In this document: positions 32,172 through 41,195 of the stretch, one piece after another | How the letters are laid out: each line of letters starts with the position of its first letter | How positions within the stretch are numbered: position 1 is the first letter of the stretch | Assembly (NCBI RefSeq): GCF_002214185.1 | Contig: NZ_CP022161.1 | Span: 5,027,476-5,091,475 of the forward strand | Reading direction: 5' to 3' | Origin: Streptomyces capitiformicae | GTDB taxonomy: Bacteria; Actinomycetota; Actinomycetes; Streptomycetales; Streptomycetaceae | DNA: 64,000 nt | Notes under the pieces: generated by a model | Told to the model about the DNA's origin: nothing | Databases searched by the model: none | Seen by the model: the letters and a program-made list of their open reading frames with translations, nothing else | Made by a program: the position numbers and the translations under genes

Positions 32172-33653
32172 TTACGCGGACCCCGCGTTCGTCGGCGGAT
32201 ACGACGGCCGCGCCGGCACCGCGGCCCTCTTGGACACCGGCGGCGACGGCAACGACGGCAGCGGCGGCAGGGCTGTGTCGTGCAGCCACGCCCTGAACAG
32301 GTCGTCCAGCGAACCGTCCGCGTACCGCGCGGCGTGGGCGGTGAAGGCCGCTGTCGTGACGGCACCACCCCGGTGGACGTTCGCCCAGCCCCGCAGCATA
32401 CGGAAGAAGGCGTCGTCGCCGAGCACGCAGCGCACCGCGTGCACGGTCAACCCGCCGCGCTCGTAGAGCCGGTCGTCGAACATCAGCTTCCGGCCCGGGT
32501 CGGCCAGCCGCAGGTCCTGCGGGAGCGCGGACAGCTTCTGGTGCGCGGCGGCGGCCAGTTGCTGAGCGCTCCGGCCGCCGGAGCGCTCCGACCACAGCCA
32601 CTCGGCGTACTTGGCGAAACCTTCGTTCAGCCAGATGTGCCGCCAGTCGGCGATGGACACACTGTTGCCGAACCACTGGTGGGCCAGCTCGTGCGCGACC
32701 AGCCGCTCCGAACCCCGCGCCCCGTCCACGTGGTTGGCGCCGAACAGCGACAACCCCTGTGCCTCGACGGGGACATCGAGCTCCTCCTCGGTCACCACCA
32801 CCGCGTACTCACCGAACGGATACGGCCCGAAGAGTTCCTCGAACAGCTCCATCATGGCGGGCTGCCGCGCGAAGTCCCGGGAGAATTCCGTGAGGAGATG
32901 CGCCGGGATGTGCCCGTGCTGCGGTACGCCACCCGGACCCGGGTCGCCCAGCAGCACCGTCTGGTACTTGCCGATCGACAGGCCGACCAGATAGCTCGAC
33001 GTCGGCGCCGACTGCTCGTACACCCACGTCGTCGTGGACGCCTTCGCCGTACGGGTCAGCAGCCGACCGCCCGCCACCACCTGGTACGCGGACGGCGTCG
33101 TGATCGAGATCTGGTACGACGCCTTGTCGGCCGGCCGGTCGTTGCACGGGTACCACGACGGCGCCCCGATCGGCTGGCTCGCCACCAGCGCCCCGTCGGT
33201 CAGCTCCTCCCAACCGAGCCCGCCCCAGGGGCTGTTCACCGGCTTCGGGTTGCCCGACCAGTGCACCTCGACGGTGAACGCGGCCCCGGCCCGGATCGGC
33301 TTGGCGGGGCGGACGCGCAGCCTGCCGCCCCGGTGCGTGTAGTGCGGTGCCCGGCCGTCGACCCGGACCCGCCCGATCTTGAAGTCGGCGAGGTTCAGCT
33401 GGAACTCGGAGAGCGCGGCACGGCCCGCTATCGCGTTCAGCCGCGCCGTGCCGGAGAGCCGGTTCGGACCGGGGCGGTAGTCCACGGCGACCTCGTACCG
33501 GTGCACCCGGTAACGGGAATCACCGTTCGCCGGGAAGTACGGGTCCGGACCCACTGACTGCTGAACCGCCACTGCCGCTTCTGCTCCCCGCTCCGCTCTC
33601 GTACGACCTCCATCGTCCCCCGACGCGGCCGGGGCCGCAGTCAACGGCGCCAT
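32172..33653 (-). CDS. M1 family zinc aminopeptidase
   Basis: 493 aa from the ATG at 33653; a GTG at 33677 is possible. The N-terminal beta domain (RYRVHRYEVAVDYRP, and LDVPVEAQGLSLFGAN as the substrate-binding loop) is followed by the catalytic HEXXH-X18-E (His321, Glu322, His325, Glu344). Its C-terminal helical region is short compared with aminopeptidase N. It has no signal peptide, though the first 45 residues are Ala/Gly-rich and may be unstructured. The gene start overlaps the 3' end of a Pls/PosA-type polymer synthetase gene, so the two are coupled. In epsilon-poly-lysine producers an exo-acting zinc peptidase degrades or detoxifies the polymer; that role is inferred here. Confidence 0.9.
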   Translation of the reverse strand: MAPLTAAPAASGDDGGRTRAERGAEAAVAVQQSVGPDPYFPANGDSRYRVHRYEVAVDYRPGPNRLSGTARLNAIAGRAALSEFQLNLADFKIGRVRVDGRAPHYTHRGGRLRVRPAKPIRAGAAFTVEVHWSGNPKPVNSPWGGLGWEELTDGALVASQPIGAPSWYPCNDRPADKASYQISITTPSAYQVVAGGRLLTRTAKASTTTWVYEQSAPTSSYLVGLSIGKYQTVLLGDPGPGGVPQHGHIPAHLLTEFSRDFARQPAMMELFEELFGPYPFGEYAVVVTEEELDVPVEAQGLSLFGANHVDGARGSERLVAHELAHQWFGNSVSIADWRHIWLNEGFAKYAEWLWSERSGGRSAQQLAAAAHQKLSALPQDLRLADPGRKLMFDDRLYERGGLTVHAVRCVLGDDAFFRMLRGWANVHRGGAVTTAAFTAHAARYADGSLDDLFRAWLHDTALPPLPSLPSPPVSKRAAVPARPSYPPTNAGSA

Positions 33654-36600
33654 GCCTCGATCGGGTTGCCCAGCCACCGGGTGTCGTCGGGAACGGACTC
33701 CGCGGCCATGACCAGCGACGCCGGACCCAGCGTGGTGCGGGCCCCGACCACACTCCCGGGCAGGACGATTCCGCCCGGGCCCAAGGTGGCGCCCTCACGG
33801 AGTTCCACAGTATCCGTCCGCAAGATCCGGTCGTGGAAGAGGTGGGTCTGCAGCACGCACCCCCGGTTCACCGTGGCCCCGTCGCCGAGCGTGACCAGAT
33901 CGGTCTCGGGCAGCCAGTAGCTCTCCACCCACACACCCCTGCCGATCCGCGCCCCGAGCCCGCGCAGCCACAGGTTCAGCACCGGCGTACCGGGCACCGA
34001 CCCGGCCAGCCACGGCACGGCCAGCACCTCCACGAAGGTGTCCGCCAACTCGTTGCGCCACACGAAACCGCTCCACAGCGGATGCTCACCACTGCGATGC
34101 CGTCCCACGAGAAGCCACTTCGCCACGATCGAGAGCACGGCTCCCACGGCCCCCGCACCCAGCAGCACGACCCCGCCCAGCAGCCACGCCCAGCCGCCGA
34201 GCACGCTCAGCGCCGCCACCGTCAGCAGCGCGAGCCCCGCCGAGCAGAACACCGGCACGATCCGGCACAGCTCCACCAGCGCCCGCGCCCACAACAGCCG
34301 CGCCGGCGGCTCGTACGTCCGGCTCTGGTCGCCGCCGGCCGTCGACCGGGGCAGCTTCACCGGCGGCAACCCCAGATACGAGCTGCCCTTCTTCGCCTTC
34401 TTCGGCGTCGCCGACAGCACCCCGACGAGCCCGCCCTCCGGCACGCTCCGCCCCGGCGCGGTCATCCCGGAATTCCCGAGGAACGCCCGCCGCCCGATCT
34501 CCGCCCGCCCGATCCGCATCCAGCCGCCACCCAGCTCGTACGGCGCAGTCAGCGTGTCATCGGCGAGGAACGCCCCGTCCCCGACCGTGGTCAGGCTCGG
34601 CAGCGCGAGCACGGTGGACACCTCGGCGCCCTTGCCGATCCGCATCCCGAGCAGTCGCAGCCACACCGGCGTGACCAGCCCGGCGTACAGCGGGAACAGC
34701 GTCTCCCGCGACCGGTCCATCAGCTGGGTGACCGTCCAGGCCTGCCACCCGATCCTGCTGTGCGTGGGATGCGTGCCCTCGCGCAGCCTGAGGCTCAGCA
34801 GCCGCACGGCGACGAGCAGCAGCAGCGCGTACGCCGCCCCGAACGCGAGCGTGGCCGGCACCAGCCCGATCGCCGCGCCCCGCAGCGCCGCACCGAGCCC
34901 GGCGTCCGGGTCCACGAACAGACCGAGCACGGCCAGCGCGGCGACCAGGGCGAGCAGCGGCAGCGCGGTCAGCCCGACGCCGGTCACGCCGTACGACGCC
35001 CGCCAGAACAGGCCTCGCTGCGGGCGCTCCTTGGGCCAGTTCCGCTTCGCCTTGCCCAGCTTGACGGCCGGCGCCCCGGCCCAGCGCTGCCCGGTCGGGA
35101 CCTGCCCGGCCACGGCGGAACCCGGGGCCACCTCGGCCCGCTTGCCCACGCGCGCCCCCGGCAGCAGCATGCTCCGCGTCCCGACCACCGCACCGGCGCC
35201 CACCTTCACGGCGCCGATCTCCAACCGATCCCCGTCCAGCCAGTACCCGGAGAGATCCACCTCGGACTCCACGGCCGCACCCCGCCCGAGCTTGAGCAGC
35301 CCGGTCACCGGCGGCAGTGTGTGCAGGTCCACATCCGCCCCGACCTTGGCGCCCAGGGCGCGGGCGTACCGCTCCAGCCAGACCCCGGTCAGCGAGGTCG
35401 CGCCACTGAACTCGGCCAGCCGCTCGGCCGCCCACAACCGCAGATGCACGCTTCCGCCACGGGCGTACCGACCGGGCTCGACTCCGCGCAGCAGCAGCCG
35501 CGCCCCGCCCGCCGCGATCGCGAGCCGCCCCGGCGGGCTGAAGAACAGCACCGCCCCGGCCACGACCGCCCACCAGGGCGCGGTCGGCAGCCAGCCGTAC
35601 GGAGTGAGCAGATTCCCGAGCGCGGCCAACGGGACGACCCACCGCAGCCCGAGCAGCGTGAACAGCGTGACGAGCAGCAGCGACTGGACGACACGGGCCC
35701 GTACCGGCACGGGGGTCACCGCACGCTCGGCACCGTCCTCCTGGCCGGACTCCTCCAGATACCGGGCCAGCTTCCGCACCGTCGGCCGCTGGTAGATGTC
35801 CAGCACGGCGACGCTCGGATACCGGCTCCGCAGCTTCGTCGTCAGCTGGGCGGCGGCCAGACTGCCGCCACCGATCGCGAAGAAGTCGTCCTCCGCGCCG
35901 CCGACCGGCACCCCGAGCACCTCGGCCCACTGCTCGGCGAGCCACGCCTCGGTCCCGTACAACTCCTCGGCCGGACCGGCGGTCTCCAGCTCCGGAAGCG
36001 GCCACGGCAGCGCGTTCCGGTCGACCTTCCCGGACGTCCGTGTCGGCAGCTCCGTCACCGGCGCCAGCAGCGGCACCAACGCGGCCGGCAGCTCGGCCCG
36101 CAGCTTCTCGACGGCCGCCGCCTGGTCCCACCCGTCCTGGGTGACGACGTACCCGACGAGCAGCTGATTGCCGCTCCGCGCGGTCCGTACGGCCGCCGCG
36201 GCACCCGCGACACCGGGCAGCGCCTGCAACGCGGCGTCGACCTCACCCAGCTCGATCCGCCGTCCGCCGAGCTTGATCTGCTCATCGGCCCGCCCGAGGA
36301 AGATCAACCCCTCGGGCTCGGCCTTGACGAGATCCCCGCTCCGGTAGGCGCGCTCCCAGCCGAGCGACTTGAGCGGCGCGTACTTCTCCGCGTCCTTCTC
36401 GGCGTCGAGATACCGCGCCAGCCCGACCCCGCCGATGACCAGCTGCCCGCTGCCCCCCATCGGCACGGGCTCCCCGGCCTCGTCGACGACGGCCAGCTCC
36501 CAGCCGCCCAGGGGCAGCCCGATCCGAATGGGCTCCTCACCCGACATGAGCGAGGCACAGGCGACCACTGTCGCCTCGGTGGGCCCGTACGTGTTCCAGA

Positions 36601-37516
36601 CCTCGCGGCCCTCGGTCACCAGCCGCTGCGCCAGCTCGGGCGGGCAGGCCTCACCGCCGAAGATCAGCAGCCGTACGTCGCCCAGCGCCTCGGGCTCCCA
36701 CAGCGCGGCCAGCGTCGGCACGGTCGAGACGACGGTGATCTCCTGCTCGACCAGCCAGTGCCCCAGATCGGCACCGCTCCTGACCTGCGCACGCGGCACC
36801 GGCACCAGACAGGCCCCGTACCGCCAGGCCAGCCACATCTCCTCGCAGGAGGCGTCGAAGGCGACCGACAGCCCGGCCATCACCCGGTCCCCGGGCCCGA
36901 TCGGCTCCTCGGTGAGGAACAACGCGGCCTCGGCGTCCACGAACGCGGCGGCGCTGCGATGGCTCACGGCGACGCCCTTGGGCTTGCCGGTGGACCCGGA
37001 GGTGAAGATGATCCACGCGTCGTGCTCGACCCCGGGCCGCGCGGCCGCGGCCTCGGACGTGCCGTTGACGGTGAGCCGGTGCCCGGCCCCGACGACCGCC
37101 CGCACCTCGGCCTCCCCGAACACCAGCTCGGCCCGCTCATCGGGATCCTCGGCGTCCACCGGGACGTACGCGGCACCGGCGGCCAGCACCGCGAGGATCG
37201 CCACGTACAGCTCATTGGTGCCCGACGGCACCCGCACGCCCACCCGGTCGCCGAGCCCGACCCCGGCGGACCCCAACTTCCGCCGCAGACGCTCGACCTC
37301 GACGGCCAGTTCCCGGTAGGTGAGCCTCCGCTTCCCGTCGTCCAGCGCGGGCTCGTCCGGGTACGACCGTACGGACGCCTCGAAGACGTCGACGAGCGTC
37401 CGCGGTGACGCGGCGGGCCCCGCGGCGAAGCGGGCCGAGCCGTCGGACTCTCCCGTTCCCTCCGTCAGCTCGCCGTCGAGCAGCGTGAGGTCGGGACTGT
37501 CGTATACGGCGGCCAT
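33641..37516 (-). CDS. Pls/PosA-family NRPS: homopoly(amino acid) synthetase, A-T-membrane architecture
   Basis: 1291 aa from the ATG at 37516 (GAGGAT upstream). The adenylation domain (about 40-520) contains IIFTSGSTGKPKGV, AFDASCEEMWLAWRYGAC with Asp221, WNTYGPTEATVV, YRSGDLV and SGKVDRNALP. The thiolation domain has DDFFAIGGGSL with Ser552. No condensation domain follows. Instead there are six membrane helices flanking three repeated soluble domains with hexapeptide/acyltransferase-like glycine patterns (for example VGDGAFLADD and LGDGATVNRG). This is the architecture of epsilon-poly-L-lysine synthetase (1319 aa), which extends a lysine homopolymer at the membrane. By eye, the specificity pocket has Glu at the position equivalent to GrsA 239, consistent with a basic amino acid. 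Product is inferred, not proven. Confidence 0.92.
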   Translation of the reverse strand: MAAVYDSPDLTLLDGELTEGTGESDGSARFAAGPAASPRTLVDVFEASVRSYPDEPALDDGKRRLTYRELAVEVERLRRKLGSAGVGLGDRVGVRVPSGTNELYVAILAVLAAGAAYVPVDAEDPDERAELVFGEAEVRAVVGAGHRLTVNGTSEAAAARPGVEHDAWIIFTSGSTGKPKGVAVSHRSAAAFVDAEAALFLTEEPIGPGDRVMAGLSVAFDASCEEMWLAWRYGACLVPVPRAQVRSGADLGHWLVEQEITVVSTVPTLAALWEPEALGDVRLLIFGGEACPPELAQRLVTEGREVWNTYGPTEATVVACASLMSGEEPIRIGLPLGGWELAVVDEAGEPVPMGGSGQLVIGGVGLARYLDAEKDAEKYAPLKSLGWERAYRSGDLVKAEPEGLIFLGRADEQIKLGGRRIELGEVDAALQALPGVAGAAAAVRTARSGNQLLVGYVVTQDGWDQAAAVEKLRAELPAALVPLLAPVTELPTRTSGKVDRNALPWPLPELETAGPAEELYGTEAWLAEQWAEVLGVPVGGAEDDFFAIGGGSLAAAQLTTKLRSRYPSVAVLDIYQRPTVRKLARYLEESGQEDGAERAVTPVPVRARVVQSLLLVTLFTLLGLRWVVPLAALGNLLTPYGWLPTAPWWAVVAGAVLFFSPPGRLAIAAGGARLLLRGVEPGRYARGGSVHLRLWAAERLAEFSGATSLTGVWLERYARALGAKVGADVDLHTLPPVTGLLKLGRGAAVESEVDLSGYWLDGDRLEIGAVKVGAGAVVGTRSMLLPGARVGKRAEVAPGSAVAGQVPTGQRWAGAPAVKLGKAKRNWPKERPQRGLFWRASYGVTGVGLTALPLLALVAALAVLGLFVDPDAGLGAALRGAAIGLVPATLAFGAAYALLLLVAVRLLSLRLREGTHPTHSRIGWQAWTVTQLMDRSRETLFPLYAGLVTPVWLRLLGMRIGKGAEVSTVLALPSLTTVGDGAFLADDTLTAPYELGGGWMRIGRAEIGRRAFLGNSGMTAPGRSVPEGGLVGVLSATPKKAKKGSSYLGLPPVKLPRSTAGGDQSRTYEPPARLLWARALVELCRIVPVFCSAGLALLTVAALSVLGGWAWLLGGVVLLGAGAVGAVLSIVAKWLLVGRHRSGEHPLWSGFVWRNELADTFVEVLAVPWLAGSVPGTPVLNLWLRGLGARIGRGVWVESYWLPETDLVTLGDGATVNRGCVLQTHLFHDRILRTDTVELREGATLGPGGIVLPGSVVGARTTLGPASLVMAAESVPDDTRWLGNPIEAWRR

Positions 37517-37759
37517 CGGATCCTCGCCTCTCGAACCCGGACCATCCGGGGGCGCCGACGGGCCCACAGGTCTGCCTGGGGATGTTCCGTTGTGGCGCCG
37601 AACAAGCCCAATACTCTAGTGCTCGGATGACTACGGCCTGTTGAGACGGCCAAGCGGGGGCAACCGCGAGACGACCCGAAGCCTCCAGGGCATACCCCCT
37701 GACCTGGGGTTTCTCCGGGAAGGAGAGACGTCCCCCACATTTCGGCGCTGTTAACCAAC

Positions 37760-37789
37760 GAAGGCCGCGACCTGATGGTCGCGGCCTTC
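37760..37789 (-). terminator. perfect 13-bp-stem terminator after tRNA-Leu
   Basis: GAAGGCCGCGACC-TGAT-GGTCGCGGCCTTC, 9 bp beyond the mature tRNA 3' end on the minus strand. The rest of the 282-bp gap up to the NRPS-like gene (37517-37798) holds that gene's promoter region and nothing else recognisable. Confidence 0.8.
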
Positions 37790-37798
37790 GCCACAGTG

Positions 37799-37883
37799 TG
37801 TCCGAGGGGGGACTTGAACCCCCACGCCCGATAAAGGGCACTAGCACCTCAAGCTAGCGCGTCTGCCATTCCGCCACCCGGAC
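37799..37883 (-). tRNA. tRNA-Leu (anticodon GAG)
   Basis: The 85-nt sequence folds into a class II tRNA. Acceptor GTCCGGG pairs with CTCGGAC (one G-U). The D arm is TGGCGGAATGGCAGACGCG, and the anticodon arm is CTAGC-TTGAGGT-GCTAG with GAG in the loop. A long variable arm (TGCCCTTTATCGGGCG) and T arm GGGGG-TTCAAGT-CCCCC follow. The discriminator is A, and CCA is not encoded. It reads CUC/CUU leucine codons. Confidence 0.96.
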
Positions 37884-38081
37884 AAGGTGTCTGTCGCGCG
37901 GGGTTCCCCTCGCGGCGACGAAGGAAACATTACCAGGCTTTCGAGGGCCCTCGATCACGCCCCGTTCCGGGGACGGCCGGGCGTGAACGGCGTGTGACGG
38001 GCCCGTCCTGCTCTTATGCCGCAGGTGGGGCAGGAGGAGGATGAGGGGGAACCACCAGCAGCGACAGCGGGAGGAACCAGC

Positions 38082-39407
38082 GTGAGCGAGACGGACACGG
38101 CCAGGCGCGTGACCGGCGAGGACGAGGTCGTCGACCTCTGCCGCGAGCTGATCCAGATCGACACCAGCAACTTCGGCGACCACTCCGGCCCGGGCGAACG
38201 CAAGGCCGCCGAGTACGTCGCCGAGAAGCTCGCCGAGGTGGGGCTCGAACCGAGGATCTTCGAGTCGCACCCGGGCCGCGCCTCCACGGTGGCCCGCATC
38301 GAGGGCGAGGACCCGTCCCGGCCCGCGCTGCTCATCCACGGCCACACCGACGTCGTACCGGCCAACGCGGCGGACTGGACCCACCACCCGTTCTCCGGCG
38401 AGGTCGCGGACGGCTGCGTGTGGGGCCGGGGCGCGGTCGACATGAAGGACATGGACGCGATGACGCTGGCGGTCGTACGGGACCGGCTGCGCAGCGGCCG
38501 CAAGCCCCCGCGCGACATCGTGCTCGCCTTCCTCGCGGACGAGGAGGCCGGCGGTACATACGGCGCGAAGTACCTGGTCAAGAACCATCCCGACCTCTTC
38601 GAGGGTGTCACCGAGGCGATCAGCGAGGTGGGCGGGTTCTCGTTCACCGTGAGCGAGCAGCGACGGCTCTATCTGATCCAGACGGCCGAGAAGGGCATGC
38701 ACTGGATGAAGCTGACCGTGGCCGGCACGGCCGGGCACGGGTCGATGATCCACCGGGACAACGCGATCACCGAGCTGTCGGAGGCCGTCGCGCGGCTCGG
38801 CCGCCACACGTTCCCGGTGCGGGTCACCAAGACGACCCGGGCCTTCCTCGACGAACTCGGCGACGCGCTCGGCACCGAACTCGACCCGGAGAACATGGAG
38901 GGCACCCTCGCCAAGCTCGGCGGCATCGCCAAGCTCATCGGCGCGACCCTCGGGAACACCGCCAACCCGACGCAGCTGGGCGCCGGTTACAAGGTCAACG
39001 TCATCCCGGGCGAGGCCACCGCGCACGTGGACGGGCGGTTCCTGCCCGGGTTCGAGGAGGAGTTCCTCGCCGACCTCGACCGGATCCTCGGCCCGAACGT
39101 GCGGCGCGAGGACGTGCACTCCGACAAGGCGCTGGAGACCTCCTTCGACGGGGCGCTCGTGGACGCGATGCAGTCCGCGCTGGTCGCCGAGGACCCGGCC
39201 GCGAAGGCGGTCCCGTACATGCTCTCCGGGGGCACGGACGCCAAGTCCTTCGACGACCTCGGCATCCGTGGCTTCGGTTTCGCGCCGCTCAAGCTGCCGC
39301 CGGAGCTGGACTTCGCGGGCATGTTCCACGGCGTCGACGAAAGGGTGCCGGTGGAGGGTTTGAAGTTCGGCGTGCGCGTGCTCGACCGTTTCATCGACGC
39401 GTCCTGA
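38082..39407 (+). CDS. M20 family metallopeptidase
   Basis: 441 aa from the GTG at 38082 with GGAGGAACC upstream; the frame is open further back but lacks a start signal. Zinc-binding landmarks are ALLIHGHTDVVPA, VWGRGAVDMKDMDAM, the DEEAGGTYGAK Glu pair (catalytic base), HGSMIHRDN in the dimerisation domain and GTDAKSFDDLGI. It is cytosolic and related to succinyl-diaminopimelate/acetylornithine deacetylases and carboxypeptidases. The general class is certain, the substrate is not. It is monocistronic, and the chaplin promoter region follows. Confidence 0.92.
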   Translation: MSETDTARRVTGEDEVVDLCRELIQIDTSNFGDHSGPGERKAAEYVAEKLAEVGLEPRIFESHPGRASTVARIEGEDPSRPALLIHGHTDVVPANAADWTHHPFSGEVADGCVWGRGAVDMKDMDAMTLAVVRDRLRSGRKPPRDIVLAFLADEEAGGTYGAKYLVKNHPDLFEGVTEAISEVGGFSFTVSEQRRLYLIQTAEKGMHWMKLTVAGTAGHGSMIHRDNAITELSEAVARLGRHTFPVRVTKTTRAFLDELGDALGTELDPENMEGTLAKLGGIAKLIGATLGNTANPTQLGAGYKVNVIPGEATAHVDGRFLPGFEEEFLADLDRILGPNVRREDVHSDKALETSFDGALVDAMQSALVAEDPAAKAVPYMLSGGTDAKSFDDLGIRGFGFAPLKLPPELDFAGMFHGVDERVPVEGLKFGVRVLDRFIDAS

Positions 39408-39590
39408 TCCTCAACCGGCTTTGTTCTGTCCCGAATTGCGCGCTGAAACGACACTCCAGTATTCGGCAGCTCGTACGACGATCGACCGTGGCGAGTGAAT
39501 CGGACCATCAGCTCGTAGCTCGATTACTCCCTCCTCGTTACAGGTGATGCGACTCGCTACTCGGGGTCGCATTGCCAACAAGGAGGAATA

Positions 39591-39824
39591 ATGATCAAGA
39601 AGGTCGTCGCTGCTGCGGCTGCCACCGGTGGTCTGGTGCTCGCGGGTGCGGGTCTGGCTGTCGCCGACGCCGGTGCCCACGGTGCCGCCGTGCACTCCCC
39701 GGGTGTCGCGTCGGGCAACGTCGTCCAGGTGCCCGTCGACGTCGCCACGAACGTGTGCGGCAACACGGTCAACGTGATCGGGCTGCTGAACCCCGCCTTC
39801 GGCAACACCTGCATCAACAAGTGA
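39591..39824 (+). CDS. chpH: short chaplin ChpH-like
   Basis: 77 aa after a strong AAGGAGG site. The Sec signal peptide ends near AVADAGAHG, followed by one chaplin domain: SPGVASGNVVQVPVDV, VCGNTVNVIGLLNP and a closing NTCINK, with the two Cys that form a disulphide. It is secreted and assembles into amyloid-like films that lower surface tension and coat aerial hyphae and spores. Next to a long, wall-anchored chaplin, as with chpC-chpH in S. coelicolor. It should be under developmental (sigma BldN) control; no confident promoter match was identified in the 180 bp upstream. Confidence 0.95.
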   Translation: MIKKVVAAAAATGGLVLAGAGLAVADAGAHGAAVHSPGVASGNVVQVPVDVATNVCGNTVNVIGLLNPAFGNTCINK

Positions 39825-39859
39825 CGTTGTGCCTCACCCGGTGAGGGTCTGAAAACCGT

Positions 39860-39894
39860 CGGCCCCGGAGTGCGCGCCATGCACTCCGGGGCCG
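39860..39894 (+). terminator. strong terminator between the chaplin genes
   Basis: CGGCCCCGGAGTGC (39860-39873) pairs with GCACTCCGGGGCCG (39881-39894). It is preceded by a small CCTCAC-CCG-GTGAGG hairpin just after the chpH stop. The two chaplins are therefore probably separate transcripts. Confidence 0.75.
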
Positions 39895-39968
39895 ATCGGT
39901 CTCTCGGCAAGGTGCAGAAGATCAGAACATCTGGTTCAGAACATCTGGTTAAGGCAGGTAAATCAGCA

Positions 39969-40898
39969 ATGCGACAGGTCACCCGCAAGCGCCTCATGAC
40001 GGTGGCGGCCGCGTCCGGCGTGCTCGCCGCGGCCGGCGGCTACGCACACGCCGACTCCGGAGCGCAGGGCTTCGCCGGCAACTCGCCCGGTGTGCTGTCC
40101 GGCAACAACGTTCAGGCCCCGGTGAACGTGCCGGTCAACGTCTGCGGCAACACCGTGAACGTGGTCGGGCTGCTCAACCCGGCGGCCGGCAACAAGTGTG
40201 CCAACGGATCGGGCGGCGGCCAGCACGCCGACGGCTCCGGTTCGTCGCACGGTGGGTCCCAGGCCCGCGGTCACGCCAGTGACTCGCCGGGCGTGGCCTC
40301 CGGGAACAATGTGCAGGCCCCGGTGAATGTGCCGGTCAATGCCTGCGGCAACAGTGTCAACGTGATCGGCGTCGGCAACACGGCCATGGGCAACGACTGC
40401 TCCAACGGCTCGGGCGGCGGGGGCCACTACGGCGACGGCTCCGGGAACGGTGGGTCCCAGGCCGACGGCCACACGAGCAACTCGCCGGGCGTGGGCTCCG
40501 GGAACAATGTGCAGGCCCCGGTGGACGTGCCGGTCAACGTGTGCGGCAACGGCGTCAGCGTGGCCGGCATCGGCAACGGGGTCACGGACAACGACTGCGG
40601 GAACTCGGGCGGCGGAGGGGCGCACGAGAACCCGGGCGGTGGCCAGCAGAACCCGCCGGGCGAGCCCGGACAGCCGGCCCCGCAGGTGCCCGAGAAGCCG
40701 GGGCAGCCGAACGAGCCGGGCAAGCCCGGTGGCGACACCAACGAGCCGGGTTCGCAGCACGTCACCCAGCCCGGCGGCGCCGCACAGCTCGCCCAGACCG
40801 GCGCCGAGCTGCCGCTCGGTCTGGCACTGCCGGTGGGCGCCGGCGCGCTGCTTGGAGGCGCCCTGATCTACCGCAAGGCCCGGGCCGCGGCACTGTAG
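39969..40898 (+). CDS. long chaplin with three chaplin domains and LAXTG sorting signal
   Basis: 309 aa from the ATG at 39969 (signal peptide ends near GYAHADS). Three chaplin domains follow, each with SPGVxSGNNVQAPV, two Cys and a closing N(K/D)C, at roughly residues 34-77, 96-142 and 162-206. Gly/Ser/His-rich linkers separate them. A Pro/Gly/Asn stalk leads to LAQTG, a hydrophobic helix and basic tail, the sortase E-type signal for cell-wall attachment. S. coelicolor ChpA-C have only two chaplin domains, so this one is extended. It should display chaplin at the wall and seed fibre assembly of the short chaplins. Confidence 0.95.
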   Translation: MRQVTRKRLMTVAAASGVLAAAGGYAHADSGAQGFAGNSPGVLSGNNVQAPVNVPVNVCGNTVNVVGLLNPAAGNKCANGSGGGQHADGSGSSHGGSQARGHASDSPGVASGNNVQAPVNVPVNACGNSVNVIGVGNTAMGNDCSNGSGGGGHYGDGSGNGGSQADGHTSNSPGVGSGNNVQAPVDVPVNVCGNGVSVAGIGNGVTDNDCGNSGGGGAHENPGGGQQNPPGEPGQPAPQVPEKPGQPNEPGKPGGDTNEPGSQHVTQPGGAAQLAQTGAELPLGLALPVGAGALLGGALIYRKARAAAL

Positions 40899-40909
40899 TG
40901 GTACGGAAA

Positions 40910-40945
40910 ACGGAGCGGGCCCCGCTGGTGCGGGGCCCGCTCCGT
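40910..40945. terminator. bidirectional terminator, 16-bp stem
   Basis: ACGGAGCGGGCCCCGC-TGGT-GCGGGGCCCGCTCCGT, between the convergent long-chaplin and DUF5703 genes. Confidence 0.8.
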
Positions 40946-40958
40946 TCGGTCTGCCCAC

Positions 40959-41147
40959 CTACCACGTGGCGCGCACCTGGCGGATGATCCGTCGGCGCAA
41001 CCGCACCCTGCGGCTGCCATCGCGCAGCAGGCTCAGTCGGTCCAGCTCCCAGTGTCCGTACTCGGCATGGTCCGTCAGCAGGCGTGTGGCGTCCTTACGG
41101 GAGACCCCGCGCGGTACGTACACGTCGACAAATTCGTATTCCGGCAT
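40959..41147 (-). CDS. DUF5703 family small basic protein
   Basis: 62 aa (MPEYEFVDVYVPRGVSRKDA...), with a strongly basic C-terminus (RRVRLRRRIIRQVRATW). It is a Streptomyces-conserved small protein commonly found beside chaplin genes. It has no signal peptide, and the ATRLLTDHAEYGHWELDRL centre is helical. Function unknown. Confidence 0.85.
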   Translation of the reverse strand: MPEYEFVDVYVPRGVSRKDATRLLTDHAEYGHWELDRLSLLRDGSRRVRLRRRIIRQVRATW

Positions 41148-41195
41148 CGGAATCTATTGTGCGGGCTGGGGCCCTGTACGGATAGCGTCTGCACT

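Noticed and set aside
33833..37408. A 1191-codon open frame on the plus strand opposite the NRPS-like gene
   Set aside because: It is a GC-bias shadow: Arg/Pro/His-rich, no family motif, and the minus strand shows complete adenylation and carrier motifs.
39440..39590. Sigma BldN promoter of chpH
   Set aside because: A CGTTAC hexamer is present near 39535, but a matching -10 at proper spacing was not convincing.
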